This document shows positions 43,953-54,400 of a stretch of DNA of 64,000 nucleotides, in pieces; within the stretch, counting starts at the first letter, position 1; every line of letters begins with the position of its first letter. The position numbers were made by a program, and so were the translations under genes. Under the pieces are notes generated by a model. It did not search any database, was not told the DNA's origin, and was given only the letters and a program-made list of their open reading frames with translations. The stretch covers positions 62,001 to 126,000 of the forward strand of contig PABB01000075.1 in assembly GCA_002702655.1 (NCBI GenBank), written 5' to 3'. Source of the DNA: Planctomycetaceae bacterium. Its GTDB lineage: Bacteria; Planctomycetota; Planctomycetia; Pirellulales; Lacipirellulaceae.

Positions 43953-44324
43953 CTACGGCTGTGTGGGATACCACGGACCGCGGACGTAGTACACGCCAAA
44001 CATGGTCGTGTCGGTCGGCCACAGCGGCGTGGGGCGGGCTGCTGCGGCGCCGGCGCCGGCGTGATTGCGGGTGAACTGGTGATCGATGCGCGACACGCGC
44101 GACGCGGGGGCGCCCCAGCTCCAGTTCGTCTGCAACTGGGCGGTCGGCGGTACGACCAGCGCGGTCGGGCGGCCGTACGGCGTGTACGCGTAATTGCCGT
44201 GCCAGTTGTACGTGCTGGCGCGACGCAGCGGTCGCAGGTAGCCCATCTCGGCCTGGGCGGCATCGGCAATGATGCACGCCCCGGCGAGAGCGAGCCCGAA
44301 CAGGGCAATTCGGATCGGTTTCAT
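43953..44324 (-). CDS. Small secreted Tyr/Pro-rich protein, unknown
   Basis: The 123-residue product starts at the ATG at 44324 with a signal peptide MKPIRIALFGLALAGACIIA ending near AQAE. The mature part is rich in Y, R, P, T and W (STYNWHGNYAYTPYGRPTAL, MFGVYYVRGPWYPTQP). It has no cysteines and no known domain. Its composition and size resemble the next secreted protein upstream (44468-44860), with NYAYTPYGR against HYAYTPGAG; the two may be distant paralogues. Surface or matrix location is my inference. Confidence 0.7.
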   Translation of the reverse strand: MKPIRIALFGLALAGACIIADAAQAEMGYLRPLRRASTYNWHGNYAYTPYGRPTALVVPPTAQLQTNWSWGAPASRVSRIDHQFTRNHAGAGAAAARPTPLWPTDTTMFGVYYVRGPWYPTQP

Positions 44325-44344
44325 GGCGGGGTTCCTCGGAAATC

Positions 44345-44429
44345 AATGACCAATGGCCAAATCCCCATGACCATGCAGGTCCGGCGGGATTTCAGTCAAT
44401 TGGTCATTGGGGCTTGGTCATTGGTCATT
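44345..44429. repeat. Inverted repeat AATGACCAAT
   Basis: AATGACCAAT (44345-44354) is mirrored by ATTGGTCATT (44420-44429), with another TTGGTCATT copy at 44400-44408. It fills the gap between the two small secreted protein genes. Confidence 0.65.
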
Positions 44430-44467
44430 CGAGCGGATCGGTCGAGCACTGATGGCAACGCGACCCC

Positions 44468-44860
44468 TTAGTGGCAGCAGCTGGTGGCATTGAACCACAG
44501 ATGGTCCAGCCACAGTCCGGCCGTGCCGTAACGCACCTTGGCCCGCGTCCAGCCAGCGCCGGGCGTGTAGGCGTAGTGGCTGCGCTTGTGGGCGTACAAA
44601 TACTCGTGCGGCATCAGCGGCTGGTAGGTCGTGTAGGTGTGTCCCACGAACGGCGGCGTCGGCACAGGCGAAACGTACATCTGCGCCGTCGCACCCGAGG
44701 GGTTCGGTCCCTCGTAGTACTGGGCGAACAGGTCTTCCCTGTTTTGGTAGCTGATCTCGCGTTTCCACAGGCCTTCGACCGCGCTGGCCGAGGCGGCAGT
44801 CAGGCACACGGCCGACACCGTGGTTGCGAGCACGAGCAAACGGAATTTTCGCTGGGTCAT
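44468..44860 (-). CDS. Small secreted Tyr-rich protein, unknown
   Basis: The 130-residue product starts at the ATG at 44860, preceded by AAGGAGG, which rules out longer versions. The signal peptide is MTQRKFRLLVLATTVSAVCL through ASASA. The mature part has EGLWKREISYQNREDLFAQY and HYAYTPGAGWTRAKVRYGTA, and ends in LWFNATSCCH with a cysteine pair. There is no domain I recognise. It is on the same strand as the related small protein at 43953 and divergent from topoisomerase VI subunit B. Confidence 0.75.
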   Translation of the reverse strand: MTQRKFRLLVLATTVSAVCLTAASASAVEGLWKREISYQNREDLFAQYYEGPNPSGATAQMYVSPVPTPPFVGHTYTTYQPLMPHEYLYAHKRSHYAYTPGAGWTRAKVRYGTAGLWLDHLWFNATSCCH

Positions 44861-45357
44861 GTCAGTGCGCCTCCTTGCGCAAGGGCAAACCACGCGGGAC
44901 AGCGCCAGGCGGGGGCCTGGCGCCGGCGGTTCGCTCGAAGTGGTCCAGTTGGGCGGGGCGCGTCCCGGGTCGCGGGGGCGGGCGGCGGCGTGACGCCGGG
45001 GGTGCGGCAAGCAACCGGGGATCGGCCATTGCGGGGAGCCGACCCGGGGCGTGCAACGCACGCGGTGCTGCTTGCCGCGACTGCGGGCGGGTCGCGTGTT
45101 TCTGGTGTCGGATCGCGCCGCGTGTGACGATGAGTTTTTATGTGCCAGACGTAACGGGCGGGCCGTTTGTAGCGAATTCCCGGGGCCCGGGACGCCTGGA
45201 GACGGGCCGCCAGGCCTGTATAATCGGCAGTTTCCGCAAAGTTTAACGCCGCCGACCGTTCCGCTTCCGCTGAGCAGGAGGTTGGATCAGGGGCGGCCGC
45301 CACGCGTGCCGAATTGGTCTCCTTGTCCCTCCCTCGCTGCGGGAGGCAACGTCCGGC
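44861..45357. other. Divergent intergenic region before topoisomerase VI
   Basis: The 497 bases contain the promoter listed at 45197-45224, a CCTCCC/GGGAGG hairpin close to the topoisomerase start, and no supported gene. Confidence 0.5.
45197..45224 (+). promoter_or_regulatory. Candidate promoter for topoisomerase VI genes
   Basis: TGGAGA (45197-45202), a 16-base spacer and a perfect TATAAT (45219-45224). The predicted start near 45231 gives a leader of about 130-165 bases. Confidence 0.5.
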
Positions 45358-47523
45358 ATGCCGCTTCAGCGACAGTTCAATACAGGAGCCGCCCCGTTGG
45401 CGAAGAAGAAGACCGTCACCAAAGGCGCCGCCGGCGCGAAGCCGCGCAAGAAGGTCAAAAAGAAGGTCCGCAAGAAGCGCGTCGCCTCGGCGGAAGCCGC
45501 TGCGCCGGCCGCCGAACCGGAGACCAACGGCGAAGTGAAAAAGAGCTCTACCAAGCGTCGCACGACCGCCCAGGCGATGGCGGCCAAGCAGCGCGACATT
45601 TCCGTCAGCGAGTTCTTTGCCAAGAACCGTCACCTGCTGGGCTTCGACAACCCGCGCAAGGCGCTGCTGACCACGATCAAGGAAGCGGTCGACAACTCGC
45701 TGGACGCGTGCGAGGAAGCGGGCATCCTGCCGGAAATTTGGGTCCATATCGAGTCGACCGGCGTCGACCGCTACAAGGTGGGCATTCAGGACAACGGACC
45801 GGGCATCCTCAAGAAGCAAATTCCGCTGATCTTCGGCAAGCTGCTGTACGGGTCCAAGTTCCACCGCTTGCGGCAGAGTCGCGGGCAGCAGGGCATCGGC
45901 ATCAGCGCCGCGGGCATGTACGGCGTGCAGACAACCGGCAAGCCGGTGAAGATCATCTCGAAGGTGTCGGCCCGCAAGCCGGCTCACTACTACGAGATCC
46001 AGATCGACACCAAGCGGAACGAGCCGAAGATCCTCAACGGCAAGGGCGAGGGCGTTGACATCCCCCCCGGCGACAAGGGCGCCAAGGAGATCGAGAAGCA
46101 CGGCATCGAGTGGGTCGACCAACCGCACGGGACGCGCGTGACCATCGAACTGGAAGCGAAGTACCAGCGCGGTCGGGGGAGCGTCGACGAATACCTGCAC
46201 CAGACGGCCATCGCCAATCCGCATGTGACGCTGCATTACCTCGACCCCGACGGGAATCAGCGCGACTACGACCGCGCGGCAGAGCAGTTGCCGCCCGAGC
46301 CGAAGGAGATTCTGCCACACCCCTACGGCGTGGAACTGGGCCGATTGGCGGCGCTGTTGGGCGAAGCCGACGGGCAAACGGTCACGCAGTTTTTTACGAC
46401 CAGCTTCTCGCGCGTGTCGCCGGGCGTGGCCCGCAAGATCTGCAAGGGAGCGGGAGTCTCGCCCCGGCTGCCCGCCAAGCGGGTCGATCGCAACGGGGCG
46501 GACAAGCTGTATCACGCGATTCAATCGACCAAGATTGCTCCGCCGGCGACCGACTGCATTTGCCCGATCGGCGAAGAGTTGATCCTGAAAGGCCTGCACC
46601 AGGTCGTGCCGGGCGAGTTCTACGCGGCGGCCACGCGGCCACCGTCGGTCTATCGCGGCAATCCGTTTGTGATCGAGGTCGGCCTGGCCTACGGCGGCAC
46701 GGCGCCGACGCAGAACGTGACGAAGGATCTGCTGGAAGAGCTGATCGAAGAGACCGACGCCCGTACCGTGCGGCAGTTTCTCATTCACACGTTCAACGGC
46801 CTGGGAGCCGAGGCGGCGGATCGGATCATCAAAACGGCCGGGCTGGGCACGCGCAGCGCGCCCGGCAAGCTGAAGCCGAAGGACCGCGCCAAGTTGTTCG
46901 ACGCGATGAAGAACGTGAACGTGTCGGAAGGCCAGATGATGGACGTGCTGCGGCTGGCCAACCGCGTACCGCTGCAGTTTCAGCATGCGGCGTGCGCGAT
47001 CACGCAGACGATCATGCAGACCAACTGGCGCAGCTACGGCCTGAGCCAGTCCCGCGGCAGCCTGCCCAAAGGCCCCGTCACGTTGATGGTGCATATGGCC
47101 AGCGTGTGGGTCCCCTTCACCAGCGAATCGAAGGAAGCGGTCGCCAGCTATCCGGAGATTCAAAAGGAAATTCGCTTGGCGATGCAGGCGGTCGGTCGCA
47201 AGCTGGGCATGTTCCTCCGCCGCCGTCTGCGCGTGAAACAGCAGACCGATCGCCGCGAGGTGTTCATGCGGTACCTCAAGGAGGTCTCCACCGCGGTCAG
47301 CGAAATCAACGGCGCTGGGCAAGCTGCGCTGTACGACCAGCTGGTCAAAGTCGCGAAGAAGGTGACCGCCGATGCGGATATGCAAATGGACGATCGCGGC
47401 CGCAAGATCAAGGCCGAGGAGGTCGACTACGGCGAGAACGTGTTGATCGTCGACCCGACCAACCACGAAGCGGCGATCAATCGCAACACGAAGACAGGCG
47501 ACGACGACGGCGAGGAAGAGTGA
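45358..47523 (+). CDS. top6B: DNA topoisomerase VI subunit B
   Basis: Topoisomerase VI is a type IIB enzyme that passes one DNA duplex through another; subunit B is the GHKL ATPase and transducer. The 721-residue protein has ATP-binding motifs [14 protein letters not shown] (N box), [10 protein letters not shown] (G1) and [14 protein letters not shown] (G2). A helix-2-turn-helix part follows ([20 protein letters not shown]), then the transducer domain with [20 protein letters not shown]. The first 75 residues are a lysine/alanine-rich tail. An in-frame TTG at 45397, preceded by AGGAG and giving [10 protein letters not shown], is an alternative start supported by the matching MAKKK start of subunit A. 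The A gene follows after 171 bases. Confidence 0.96.
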   Translation: MPLQRQFNTGAAPLAKKKTVTKGAAGAKPRKKVKKKVRKKRVASAEAAAPAAEPETNGEVKKSSTKRRTTAQAMAAKQRDISVSEFFAKNRHLLGFDNPRKALLTTIKEAVDNSLDACEEAGILPEIWVHIESTGVDRYKVGIQDNGPGILKKQIPLIFGKLLYGSKFHRLRQSRGQQGIGISAAGMYGVQTTGKPVKIISKVSARKPAHYYEIQIDTKRNEPKILNGKGEGVDIPPGDKGAKEIEKHGIEWVDQPHGTRVTIELEAKYQRGRGSVDEYLHQTAIANPHVTLHYLDPDGNQRDYDRAAEQLPPEPKEILPHPYGVELGRLAALLGEADGQTVTQFFTTSFSRVSPGVARKICKGAGVSPRLPAKRVDRNGADKLYHAIQSTKIAPPATDCICPIGEELILKGLHQVVPGEFYAAATRPPSVYRGNPFVIEVGLAYGGTAPTQNVTKDLLEELIEETDARTVRQFLIHTFNGLGAEAADRIIKTAGLGTRSAPGKLKPKDRAKLFDAMKNVNVSEGQMMDVLRLANRVPLQFQHAACAITQTIMQTNWRSYGLSQSRGSLPKGPVTLMVHMASVWVPFTSESKEAVASYPEIQKEIRLAMQAVGRKLGMFLRRRLRVKQQTDRREVFMRYLKEVSTAVSEINGAGQAALYDQLVKVAKKVTADADMQMDDRGRKIKAEEVDYGENVLIVDPTNHEAAINRNTKTGDDDGEEE

Positions 47524-47599
47524 CGAACCCCGTCGTCCGTTCCGCTATTGGCGACGGCGGCAACGCCGTCCACTCCCAACGAATGATCTGATCTTAAAG

Positions 47600-47665
47600 A
47601 CTCTCGCCAAGGCGCAAAGACGCCAAGAAGACCGCCGCTTGGCGGATCTTTGCGCCTTTGCGAGA
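47600..47665. repeat. Inverted repeat CTCTCGC..AAGGCGCAAAG
   Basis: Arms at 47600-47623 and 47640-47665 match with one substitution and a small indel, enclosing a CCGCC/GGCGG hairpin. It lies between the B and A subunit genes of topoisomerase VI. Confidence 0.75.
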
Positions 47666-47694
47666 GATATCTTCACGAGCATCGCAATACAAAT

Positions 47695-48858
47695 ATGGCC
47701 AAGAAAAAAGTCCGCCGCGCTGCTGGCGCCACTGCGACCAAGACCCGCGTGAAGCTGACGCCGCGGGACAAAAAGACGATGAACTCGCTGGTGGGACTGG
47801 CCGATCGCGTCGTCTCGGCGGCCGAGGGGCGGCGGGATCCGTACGTCGACATCCCCAGCCGCACGCTCTCGAACGTGAAATACAGTCCGCGAAAGCGGAT
47901 CCTCGAGATGGGCTCCGGCAAGAACCGTCGCCAGCTGTTCGACCTGTCGCAGGCCAAGGCGTACATGCGCACCATGCTGGTGGCCAGCGGCTGCAAACGA
48001 CTGTTGGATCAGGGCAAGACGACCAGCCTGCGGGGTCTGTTCTACATGCTCAAGCACACGATCGAGGGCTCCAAGGAGAACACCTTCGACGAGCAGAACG
48101 AATGCGACACGATCATCGAGGACGTGGAGGTGCTGCTCAACTCGATCCGCGAGGAGCTGCACCTGTACGCCGAGAATCGCGGGGCGATGGTTGGCGCCAT
48201 CACGTTCACCGACAAGGGCGATGAGATCAACTGTGCCCGCATGGGCTCCGGGGGCTACGCAATCCCCTCGATTTGCGAGCCAGAGGTGATCCAGTTTGAC
48301 AAGTCCAAGTGCAAAGCCAAGTTCATCCTGCATGTCGAAAAAGGCACGGTTTGGCAACGGTTTAACGAAGACCGGTTCTGGGAGAAGCACAACTGCATCC
48401 TGACCCACGGCAGCGGCCAGCCGCCGCGGGGCGTGCGGCGGATGCTGTACCGACTGCACAACGAGTTGAAGCTGCCGCTGTATTGCGTGCTTGATAACGA
48501 CCCCTGGGGGTATTACATCTACAGCGTGATCAAGCAGGGCTCGATCAACCTGGCGTTCGAAAGCCAGCGGATGGCCATCCCCGACGCGAAGTTCCTGGGC
48601 CTGCGGAGCATCGACTTCGAGCGCTGCGAGCTGTCCGACAGCGTCAAGATTGCCCTGAACGACACCGACCGCAAGCGAGCCAAGCAGGTGGCTCGCTATC
48701 CCTGGTTCGAGAAGAAGCGCGACTGGCAGCGCGAGATTCAGAAGATGATCAAGAACGACTTCAAGCTGGAAGTCGAATCACTGATTTCAAAAGACATCAG
48801 CTACGTCACGGAAGTGTACGTTCCCGAACGGCTCCAGCAGCAGGATTGGCTCGACTGA
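47695..48858 (+). CDS. top6A: DNA topoisomerase VI subunit A (Spo11-like)
   Basis: Subunit A cuts and rejoins DNA. The 387-residue protein starts at the ATG at 47695 (MAKKKVRRAAGATATKTRVK). Its winged-helix domain has the catalytic tyrosine in TSLRGLFYMLKHTIEG. The TOPRIM domain shows the acidic metal ligands in FILHVEKGTVWQRF (Glu) and CVLDNDPWGYYIYS (Asp-x-Asp). The last part contains DFKLEVESLISKDISYVTEV, typical of the family. All catalytic residues are present. Topoisomerase VI is archaeal and plant-type; it is rare in bacteria but known in planctomycetes and some others. The basic N-terminal extension resembles that of subunit B. Confidence 0.96.
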   Translation: MAKKKVRRAAGATATKTRVKLTPRDKKTMNSLVGLADRVVSAAEGRRDPYVDIPSRTLSNVKYSPRKRILEMGSGKNRRQLFDLSQAKAYMRTMLVASGCKRLLDQGKTTSLRGLFYMLKHTIEGSKENTFDEQNECDTIIEDVEVLLNSIREELHLYAENRGAMVGAITFTDKGDEINCARMGSGGYAIPSICEPEVIQFDKSKCKAKFILHVEKGTVWQRFNEDRFWEKHNCILTHGSGQPPRGVRRMLYRLHNELKLPLYCVLDNDPWGYYIYSVIKQGSINLAFESQRMAIPDAKFLGLRSIDFERCELSDSVKIALNDTDRKRAKQVARYPWFEKKRDWQREIQKMIKNDFKLEVESLISKDISYVTEVYVPERLQQQDWLD

Positions 48859-48865
48859 CGCGGAT

Positions 48866-48894
48866 TTGGGCTCTTGCCTGCGCGGGGCTATAAT
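48866..48894 (+). promoter_or_regulatory. Candidate promoter for the Uma2 gene
   Basis: A perfect TATAAT (48889-48894) lies 17 bases after TTGGGC (48866-48871). The predicted start near 48901 leaves 46 bases before the ATG at 48947 and excludes earlier start codons. Confidence 0.6.
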
Positions 48895-48946
48895 GTCAGC
48901 AACGCTCCCTGCCAGCCGCACCTGCGTTCCGATTGAGTTGTCCGCC

Positions 48947-49603
48947 ATGGCTTCTGTTCCCTTCGATCCCTCGACGTACTTCGATCCCAACCTGGTCCCC
49001 GGAGTGGAACCGGCGTGGGAGATTGCCCACCTGTTCCCGCCGCAGGGGCAGTGGTCGGAGGCTGAGTATCTGCTGCTTACCGAGTCGACGAACTGGCTCG
49101 TGGAACTCGTTGACGGACGTATCGAGGTGTTGGCCATGCCGACGATCGGGCATCAACTCGTTCTTCGGTTCTTGATGGACGCGTTGCGGGCCTTCGTTGA
49201 ACCACGAAACCTCGGCGTGGTGTTGTTCGCTCCCACGCGGGTCTGGGTCCGCGACGACAACTTCCGGGAACCCGACATCCTCTTTCAATTCTCGGAACAC
49301 CACGCCCAGCGCAACGTCGACGGCGAATACTATCGCGGCGCCGACTTGGTGATGGAGGTGGTCAGCCCCGACGCGAAGAGCGTGAAGCGCGACCACGAAG
49401 AGAAGCGAGGCGATTACGCAGCGGCGGGCATCGCCGAATACTGGATCGTCGATCCTCAGCAGCAAGTGATCGAAGTGCTCGCGCTCGACGGCAAGAGTTA
49501 CGCCCTGCATGGAGTGTTTCGCGAGGGTGCGCAGGCGACCTCAAAGCTGCTCGATAGGTTGGCAATCGACGTCTCGGCGACCTTCGCGGCGGCGAAGGCT
49601 TGA
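48947..49603 (+). CDS. Uma2 family protein (predicted PD-(D/E)xK endonuclease fold)
   Basis: The 218-residue protein has the Uma2/DUF820 layout: LVELVDGRIEVLAMPTIGHQ near residue 50, VWVRDDNFREPDILFQF with the conserved proline-aspartate, LVMEVVSPDAKSVKRDHEEK with the E-x-V-S-P and lysine, and YAAAGIAEYWIVDPQQQVIE. The family has a nuclease-like fold but no established cellular role, and is found in many copies in cyanobacteria and planctomycetes. I start it at the ATG at 48947 because a perfect TATAAT box lies at 48889. It directly follows topoisomerase VI but has its own promoter. Confidence 0.93.
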   Translation: MASVPFDPSTYFDPNLVPGVEPAWEIAHLFPPQGQWSEAEYLLLTESTNWLVELVDGRIEVLAMPTIGHQLVLRFLMDALRAFVEPRNLGVVLFAPTRVWVRDDNFREPDILFQFSEHHAQRNVDGEYYRGADLVMEVVSPDAKSVKRDHEEKRGDYAAAGIAEYWIVDPQQQVIEVLALDGKSYALHGVFREGAQATSKLLDRLAIDVSATFAAAKA

Positions 49604-49756
49604 CTAGTTGATTCCCGCCCTCCGAGTGCCGCCAGCCAACAGACGAGAACGCGGCGGTCGGCCGGGTCGCAGCACGGGAAGTTCGTTCGTGATGCGGTGC
49701 TCGCGGCGACGATGCGCCGCGGATTCGACTCGCATCAACTCAAGGGGTTGTCGCTG

Positions 49757-50932
49757 ATGTGCCTCCGATCCGTGTCGCTGCTTCTGGCGGCGTTGTCAAC
49801 GCTTGCCGCGTGCGGCGTTTGCCCGGCAGCCGAGTATCATGCCTTCCGCCCCGGACAGCAGTGGCTCGACGACAACGGCGAGGTCATCAACGCCCACGGC
49901 GGGGGAATTCTGCACCACGAGGGCGTCTATTACTGGTTCGGCGAGCATAAGATCGCCGGGCGTCGCGGAAATACGGCGCAGGTGGGCGTGCATGTTTACG
50001 CTTCCACCGATTTGTACAATTGGCGTGACGAAGGGATCGCCCTGGCCGTGTCCGACGACCCGGACAGCGACATTGTGCGAGGCTGCGTCATCGAACGGCC
50101 GAAGGTCATTTACAACGCGACGACAAATCGGTTCGTGATGTGGTTCCACCTGGAACTGCGCGGACAAGGGTACGCCGCGGCCCGCAGCGGGGTGGCTGTT
50201 GCGGATCGTCCGACCGGGCCGTACGAATTCCTGCGCAGCGGGCGGGCCGTCGTCGGACAGTGGCCGCTGAACCTTGATCGCACCCCCGAGCGCGAGCGTT
50301 GGACGCAACCCGAGCAAGATGATCAGCAACTCAGCCGCCGCCGGCGTCGGCGCGATCCGGACGGCGAGATCCCGTTCTTCTATTTCGACTTCCCAGGCGG
50401 GCAGATGGCTCGCGACATGACGCTGTTCGTCGATGACGATGGTGCGGCGTACCACCTCTACGCATCCGAGGAAAACCGCACCTTTCAGATTGCCCGGCTG
50501 ACGGACGATTATCTCGATCACGCGGGAGACTTCGTGCGGGTGTTCGAGCGGCGGCTCATGGAAGCGCCGGCGATCTGTCGACGGCAGGGCAAATATTACT
50601 TTCTGGCCTCCGGCTGCACGGGATGGGCGCCCAACGCGGCCCGCTCGGCGGTGGCTGACGCCGTGTTCGGCCCGTGGCAGGAGTTGGGCAACCCGTGCGT
50701 CGGCGTGAACCCGGCGAACGGGCTGGGCGCCGAGAAGACGTTTGGCGCCCAGAGCACCTTCATCCTGCCGGTCGCAGGACGCGAGGACGCCTACATTGCG
50801 ATGTTCGACATCTGGCGGCCCCGCAATCCGATTGATGGCCGCTACGTGTGGCTGCCAATCGAGTTCACTGACGACGGCTATCAGATCCGCTGGCGAGACG
50901 AGTGGGACCTGTCGGTCTTCGACAAGCCGTAG
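49757..50932 (+). CDS. Glycoside hydrolase family 43-type secreted protein
   Basis: The 391-residue protein starts at the ATG at 49757 with a signal peptide MCLRSVSLLLAALSTLAACG, ending near CPAAEYH. The five-bladed propeller fold of GH43-like enzymes is indicated by QQWLDDNGEVINAHGGGILH, GVYYWFGEHKIAG, VHVYASTDLYNWRDEGIALA, IERPKVIYNATTNRFVMWFH, MTLFVDDDGAAYHLYASEEN and MEAPAICRRQGKYYFLASGC. It would act outside the cytoplasm on plant or algal polysaccharides; substrate is not predictable. An insert with RERWTQPEQDDQQLSRRRRR near residue 200 is unusually basic. No polysaccharide-utilisation genes are next to it. Confidence 0.88.
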   Translation: MCLRSVSLLLAALSTLAACGVCPAAEYHAFRPGQQWLDDNGEVINAHGGGILHHEGVYYWFGEHKIAGRRGNTAQVGVHVYASTDLYNWRDEGIALAVSDDPDSDIVRGCVIERPKVIYNATTNRFVMWFHLELRGQGYAAARSGVAVADRPTGPYEFLRSGRAVVGQWPLNLDRTPERERWTQPEQDDQQLSRRRRRRDPDGEIPFFYFDFPGGQMARDMTLFVDDDGAAYHLYASEENRTFQIARLTDDYLDHAGDFVRVFERRLMEAPAICRRQGKYYFLASGCTGWAPNAARSAVADAVFGPWQELGNPCVGVNPANGLGAEKTFGAQSTFILPVAGREDAYIAMFDIWRPRNPIDGRYVWLPIEFTDDGYQIRWRDEWDLSVFDKP

Positions 50933-50956
50933 CTGCGACTGATTTCGTCAGCATCC

Positions 50957-51364
50957 TCAGCGTTTCTCTAACATCGCGATCAGCGGCGGCAGCAGGATGA
51001 TGGCCCCGGCGACTGCCGCGCCGATGGCGGCCAGCAGCACGGCGCCGCTGGCGATGTCCAGGGCGTCGCGGACCTGGGGGTCGTGCTTGCGGGTGATTGC
51101 CCGGCCGAGTCGTTCGATGGCCGTGTTGAGCGATTCGGCCGCAAGCACCGTGGCGATGCACAGCACGATCACCGCCCAGCGGGTGGGCGACAATTTGCTG
51201 ATGACCCCGGCGATCACCACGATCGCCGTGGCGAGAATGTGGACGAAGTAACTCGCCTCGCCTCGGACGGCGATTTTGATCCCGCGCAGCGCGTCGGCGA
51301 ACTTCCGCGGCCAGGTGCGGCGGCGAAAGTCTTCCAGGTCATCGTCGTCAGGCGGTAGAGACAT
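50957..51364 (-). CDS. dgkA: Diacylglycerol kinase (DgkA family)
   Basis: The 135-residue inner-membrane protein recycles diacylglycerol or undecaprenol to the phosphorylated lipid. It starts at the ATG at 51364 (MSLPPDDDDLEDFRRRTWPR). It has the amphipathic N-terminal segment KFADALRGIKIAVRGEASYF and three membrane helices. The signature VLAAESLNTAIERLGRAI carries the conserved Glu, Asn and second Glu of the active site. It ends with GAAVAGAIILLPPLIAML. Convergent with the GH43 gene; the two stops are only 24 bases apart. Confidence 0.93.
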   Translation of the reverse strand: MSLPPDDDDLEDFRRRTWPRKFADALRGIKIAVRGEASYFVHILATAIVVIAGVISKLSPTRWAVIVLCIATVLAAESLNTAIERLGRAITRKHDPQVRDALDIASGAVLLAAIGAAVAGAIILLPPLIAMLEKR

Positions 51365-51386
51365 GGTCTCGCCGAGAATCAGGAAC

Positions 51387-51412
51387 CGCGAAAGACGCGA
51401 AAATACGCGAAA
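51387..51412. repeat. Three CGCGAAA units
   Basis: CGCGAAA occurs at 51387, 51396 and 51406 with about 9-10-base spacing, just upstream of the dgkA start on the minus strand. Confidence 0.5.
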
Positions 51413-51481
51413 ACTGACAGAAGTCAAACTCGCGCGACGAGTGTTCCGCCGTACTGTTGTGCGCCCGCCGTCAGCGTTCGC

Positions 51482-54400
51482 TCACTCCAAACCAAACGCT
51501 CCCGAAGGCGGAACGTCGACGCCCGTGTCACGACTCAGCCGCGAGTTGGGCAGAAACCGCGGCTCCAGCGAGAACGACACGCCCACGTTGTCCTTCGCAT
51601 TGTCCACGTTCAATGCCAGGGTGACGTTGAACGACTCGCCGATGCGGGTCATGCCGAACGTTTGCCCGATGTTGCCGACGTTCCCCAGGTCGACGGCCGC
51701 GGATCCAAACGACAGCCACTTTTCCGACAGGCGATAGTTGAGGCTACCCACGACCACGTTGCTGCTGATGGGGCCGTTGATGGTGCGAATGCCCGCGTAG
51801 CCGTTCCAACGGCTGGGGCGATTGATCGCCACGCCCAGCGACGCGGTGATCAGCCCGTTGCCGAAGAAATCGGCGGCGCCGTCGGACAGGATTGTGAAGC
51901 GGTCGCCCAGGTGCCACCGCAGATCATAGTCGAGCAGTCCCAGTTCTTGGCCGAAGTTGTCGCGGTTGGCTTCCGGGAAAATGGTGGCGTTCACGTCGAG
52001 CGTGAGCCAGTCGACAATGTGTTGCCGCCCCGGTCCGCCGCGTTTGGTTTGCCAGCGATGCCGCATGCCCAGCCGCGCCGCCAGCAAGTCGTCGACCATT
52101 TCGGTCGAGGGAGAGGTCACCCAGCCCTGCAGCCCCGAGCGGATGGCATAGGTGCGCGGATCAAACTTCAGATCGGTGATATTGGGCGGCAGCGTGGGGT
52201 TGAATACGCGGCGGCGGAACTCGTTCAGCTGGATGTCGTCCAGCGGGTCGTACAGCGGCAGTTCGTCGTAGTTGGCATTTGCGTCGGCGTACGACAACTC
52301 GGCGTCGAACACCACTTTGTGGGCCAGGCCGTTCAGGTTGAACAGCGGGTCGTATACCTCGGGAAACACAGCCCAGAAAGGCACACTGGCTCGCACGCCC
52401 GTGTGGATGTAGGCCCGATCGAGCGACTGGCCGTCGAGCGCCTCGCCCCAGTGAGCGAACTCTCCCAGCGCGAAGGGCACGACCTTCACGGCGCCCACCT
52501 GCATGGGCAGGTCGAACTCCTGCCGAGTGGCGACCCGCTCGCCGTCGACGTCGGCTTCCCAGGGGAAATACGAGAACTGCGAGGCGAGCGTGGGATTCGA
52601 CGGGAAGGACGCCGGCTCGAAGTCCAGATAGGCCACGTGCGAGTGCTCGAACCAGGTGACCCGGTCGACTAGCAGCGACGCGCCCAACCAATAGTGATCG
52701 AGCCGCGGCAGCGACTGCGTCTCGGTGTAGAAGTTGTTGACCTGCGCGTTGGCTTCCAGCGACCACTCGCGGTTGTCATCGAGCCGCTTCAGCCGCAATC
52801 CGGTGCGGGGCGATTTGAACTCGTCCCACTCGCGCTCGTAGTATTGCTCCAGGAATGTGCGGTCGGACAGCAAGCCGGCTTCGGCCGACAGTTCCCAGCC
52901 GTTGTCGAGCCGCTGACGATGCTGGCCGAACAGGCGGTAGCGGAATTCTTCCTCCGGGTCGATGGCTTGCCGGCCGCCGCCCAGGTTGTCGACGCCGTTG
53001 TCGTCGATGGCCCACAGATCCCACAGTCCCTTGGCCGGCCCGTTCAGGCCCAGGAAGCCCTCGCGGTCGTAGGAAAAGTCCGTGCCGAATCCCAAGCCGC
53101 GATCGCTGAGATAGTCAGTGCTCAGCCCCCAGTCCGTTCCCGCCGGGGCGTTGCGAATGCCAAACAGTTGGTACGCGTCGAAATCGACCTGCACCTGGGT
53201 GCCGAACACGTCGTCGTCGCCGATCCGCACGCGGTCGACCAGGAACGACGGCTTCTCCAGATCGGTGGCGATTTGCGGCCAGTAGAAGACGGGAATGCCG
53301 CGGACGTACACCGCGTTGCCGCGTGCTTCGGCCAGTTGGCGGTGATCGACGACCGCGTCGCCCGTAAACGGATCGATCACGGGGGCGCCGGTCGCGGGGT
53401 CGACGATGGTGCGCTGGTCGTCCTCGAACAGGATCTCGCGGGAGCCGAACGCGTACGCCGGTTCTTCCAGCCGGCTGGTCGTGACCAGGGCGTTGGTCGC
53501 CGCGAAGTGCGATTGATCAAGCTGACGAATGGCCGACGCCTTGAGCCGTACCAGCCCCTGATACTCGTACTTGCCCAGGTTGGGCAGGGGGGTGAGCAAC
53601 TCCGCATTGAGGATCACGCCAATTTGCCGCCGGACGTCGTAGTACATGCGGTCGGCGTAGATCACGCGGTCGCCCTGGCGGAATTCGATGTTGCCTTCCA
53701 TGTAGATTTCCAGCGGGGCGTCGTGCGATTGCACGCCCGCGCCGCCGGCGCCAGTGTCGACTCCCGACGCAAAAATCACGGCACGGTCGGTCGACAGGTC
53801 GACCACGCCCAGCGGACCGAAGCTGGCGGGCAAGCCCTCGGCAGGTAGGCCTTCGATCAGCACCCGCACGCCGCCGGTGACGACCGCGGCGTTTTCGCCG
53901 CCGGGCAGCTGCTTCCACTCGAAGTTCGGCAGCACGTCGCTGCGGCCGAAGACTTGGAACCGCCGCACGCCGGGCGGCAGCGTCTGCACGGCGCCCGGCG
54001 TGGGGGCGAACTCGGTGTACTGCGCCAGCAGCAGTTGCTTGCGCCGCAGCGGATCGAACTGCTCCAGGCCGCGGTTGTAGATGGCCGGCTTTTCGTTTGG
54101 CGCCGGCGCCGGTTCGGGCAGCTTGGTCCGCAACGGCTGCGACGTGGCGAGTCGCTTGAACCAGGTGGAGCCCTGTTGCCGGCCGAGGATCCCTCCCTCC
54201 ATAGCGGCGTCGGCGTTGCGGCTGTAGTCGACCGACAGAGGGGCGTGCTCGGTGCTCTCGAAGTAGGCGATCACCTTGGTCGCTTCGCCGGGCGCATCGG
54301 GCGGGTCGACCCATAGTACGGCCTCGGGGCCGCGGGCGTAGGTGAGTCCCTGATTCAGGTACACATTGCCGCGGAGCCGCCAGACTTCGTAGACGCCCTG

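Noticed and set aside
44857-47466. Open frame of 869 codons on the minus strand opposite topoisomerase VI subunit B
   Set aside because: It is a shadow produced by the GC-rich codon pattern of the real gene; its translation is low-complexity R, H, L and Q with no domain.
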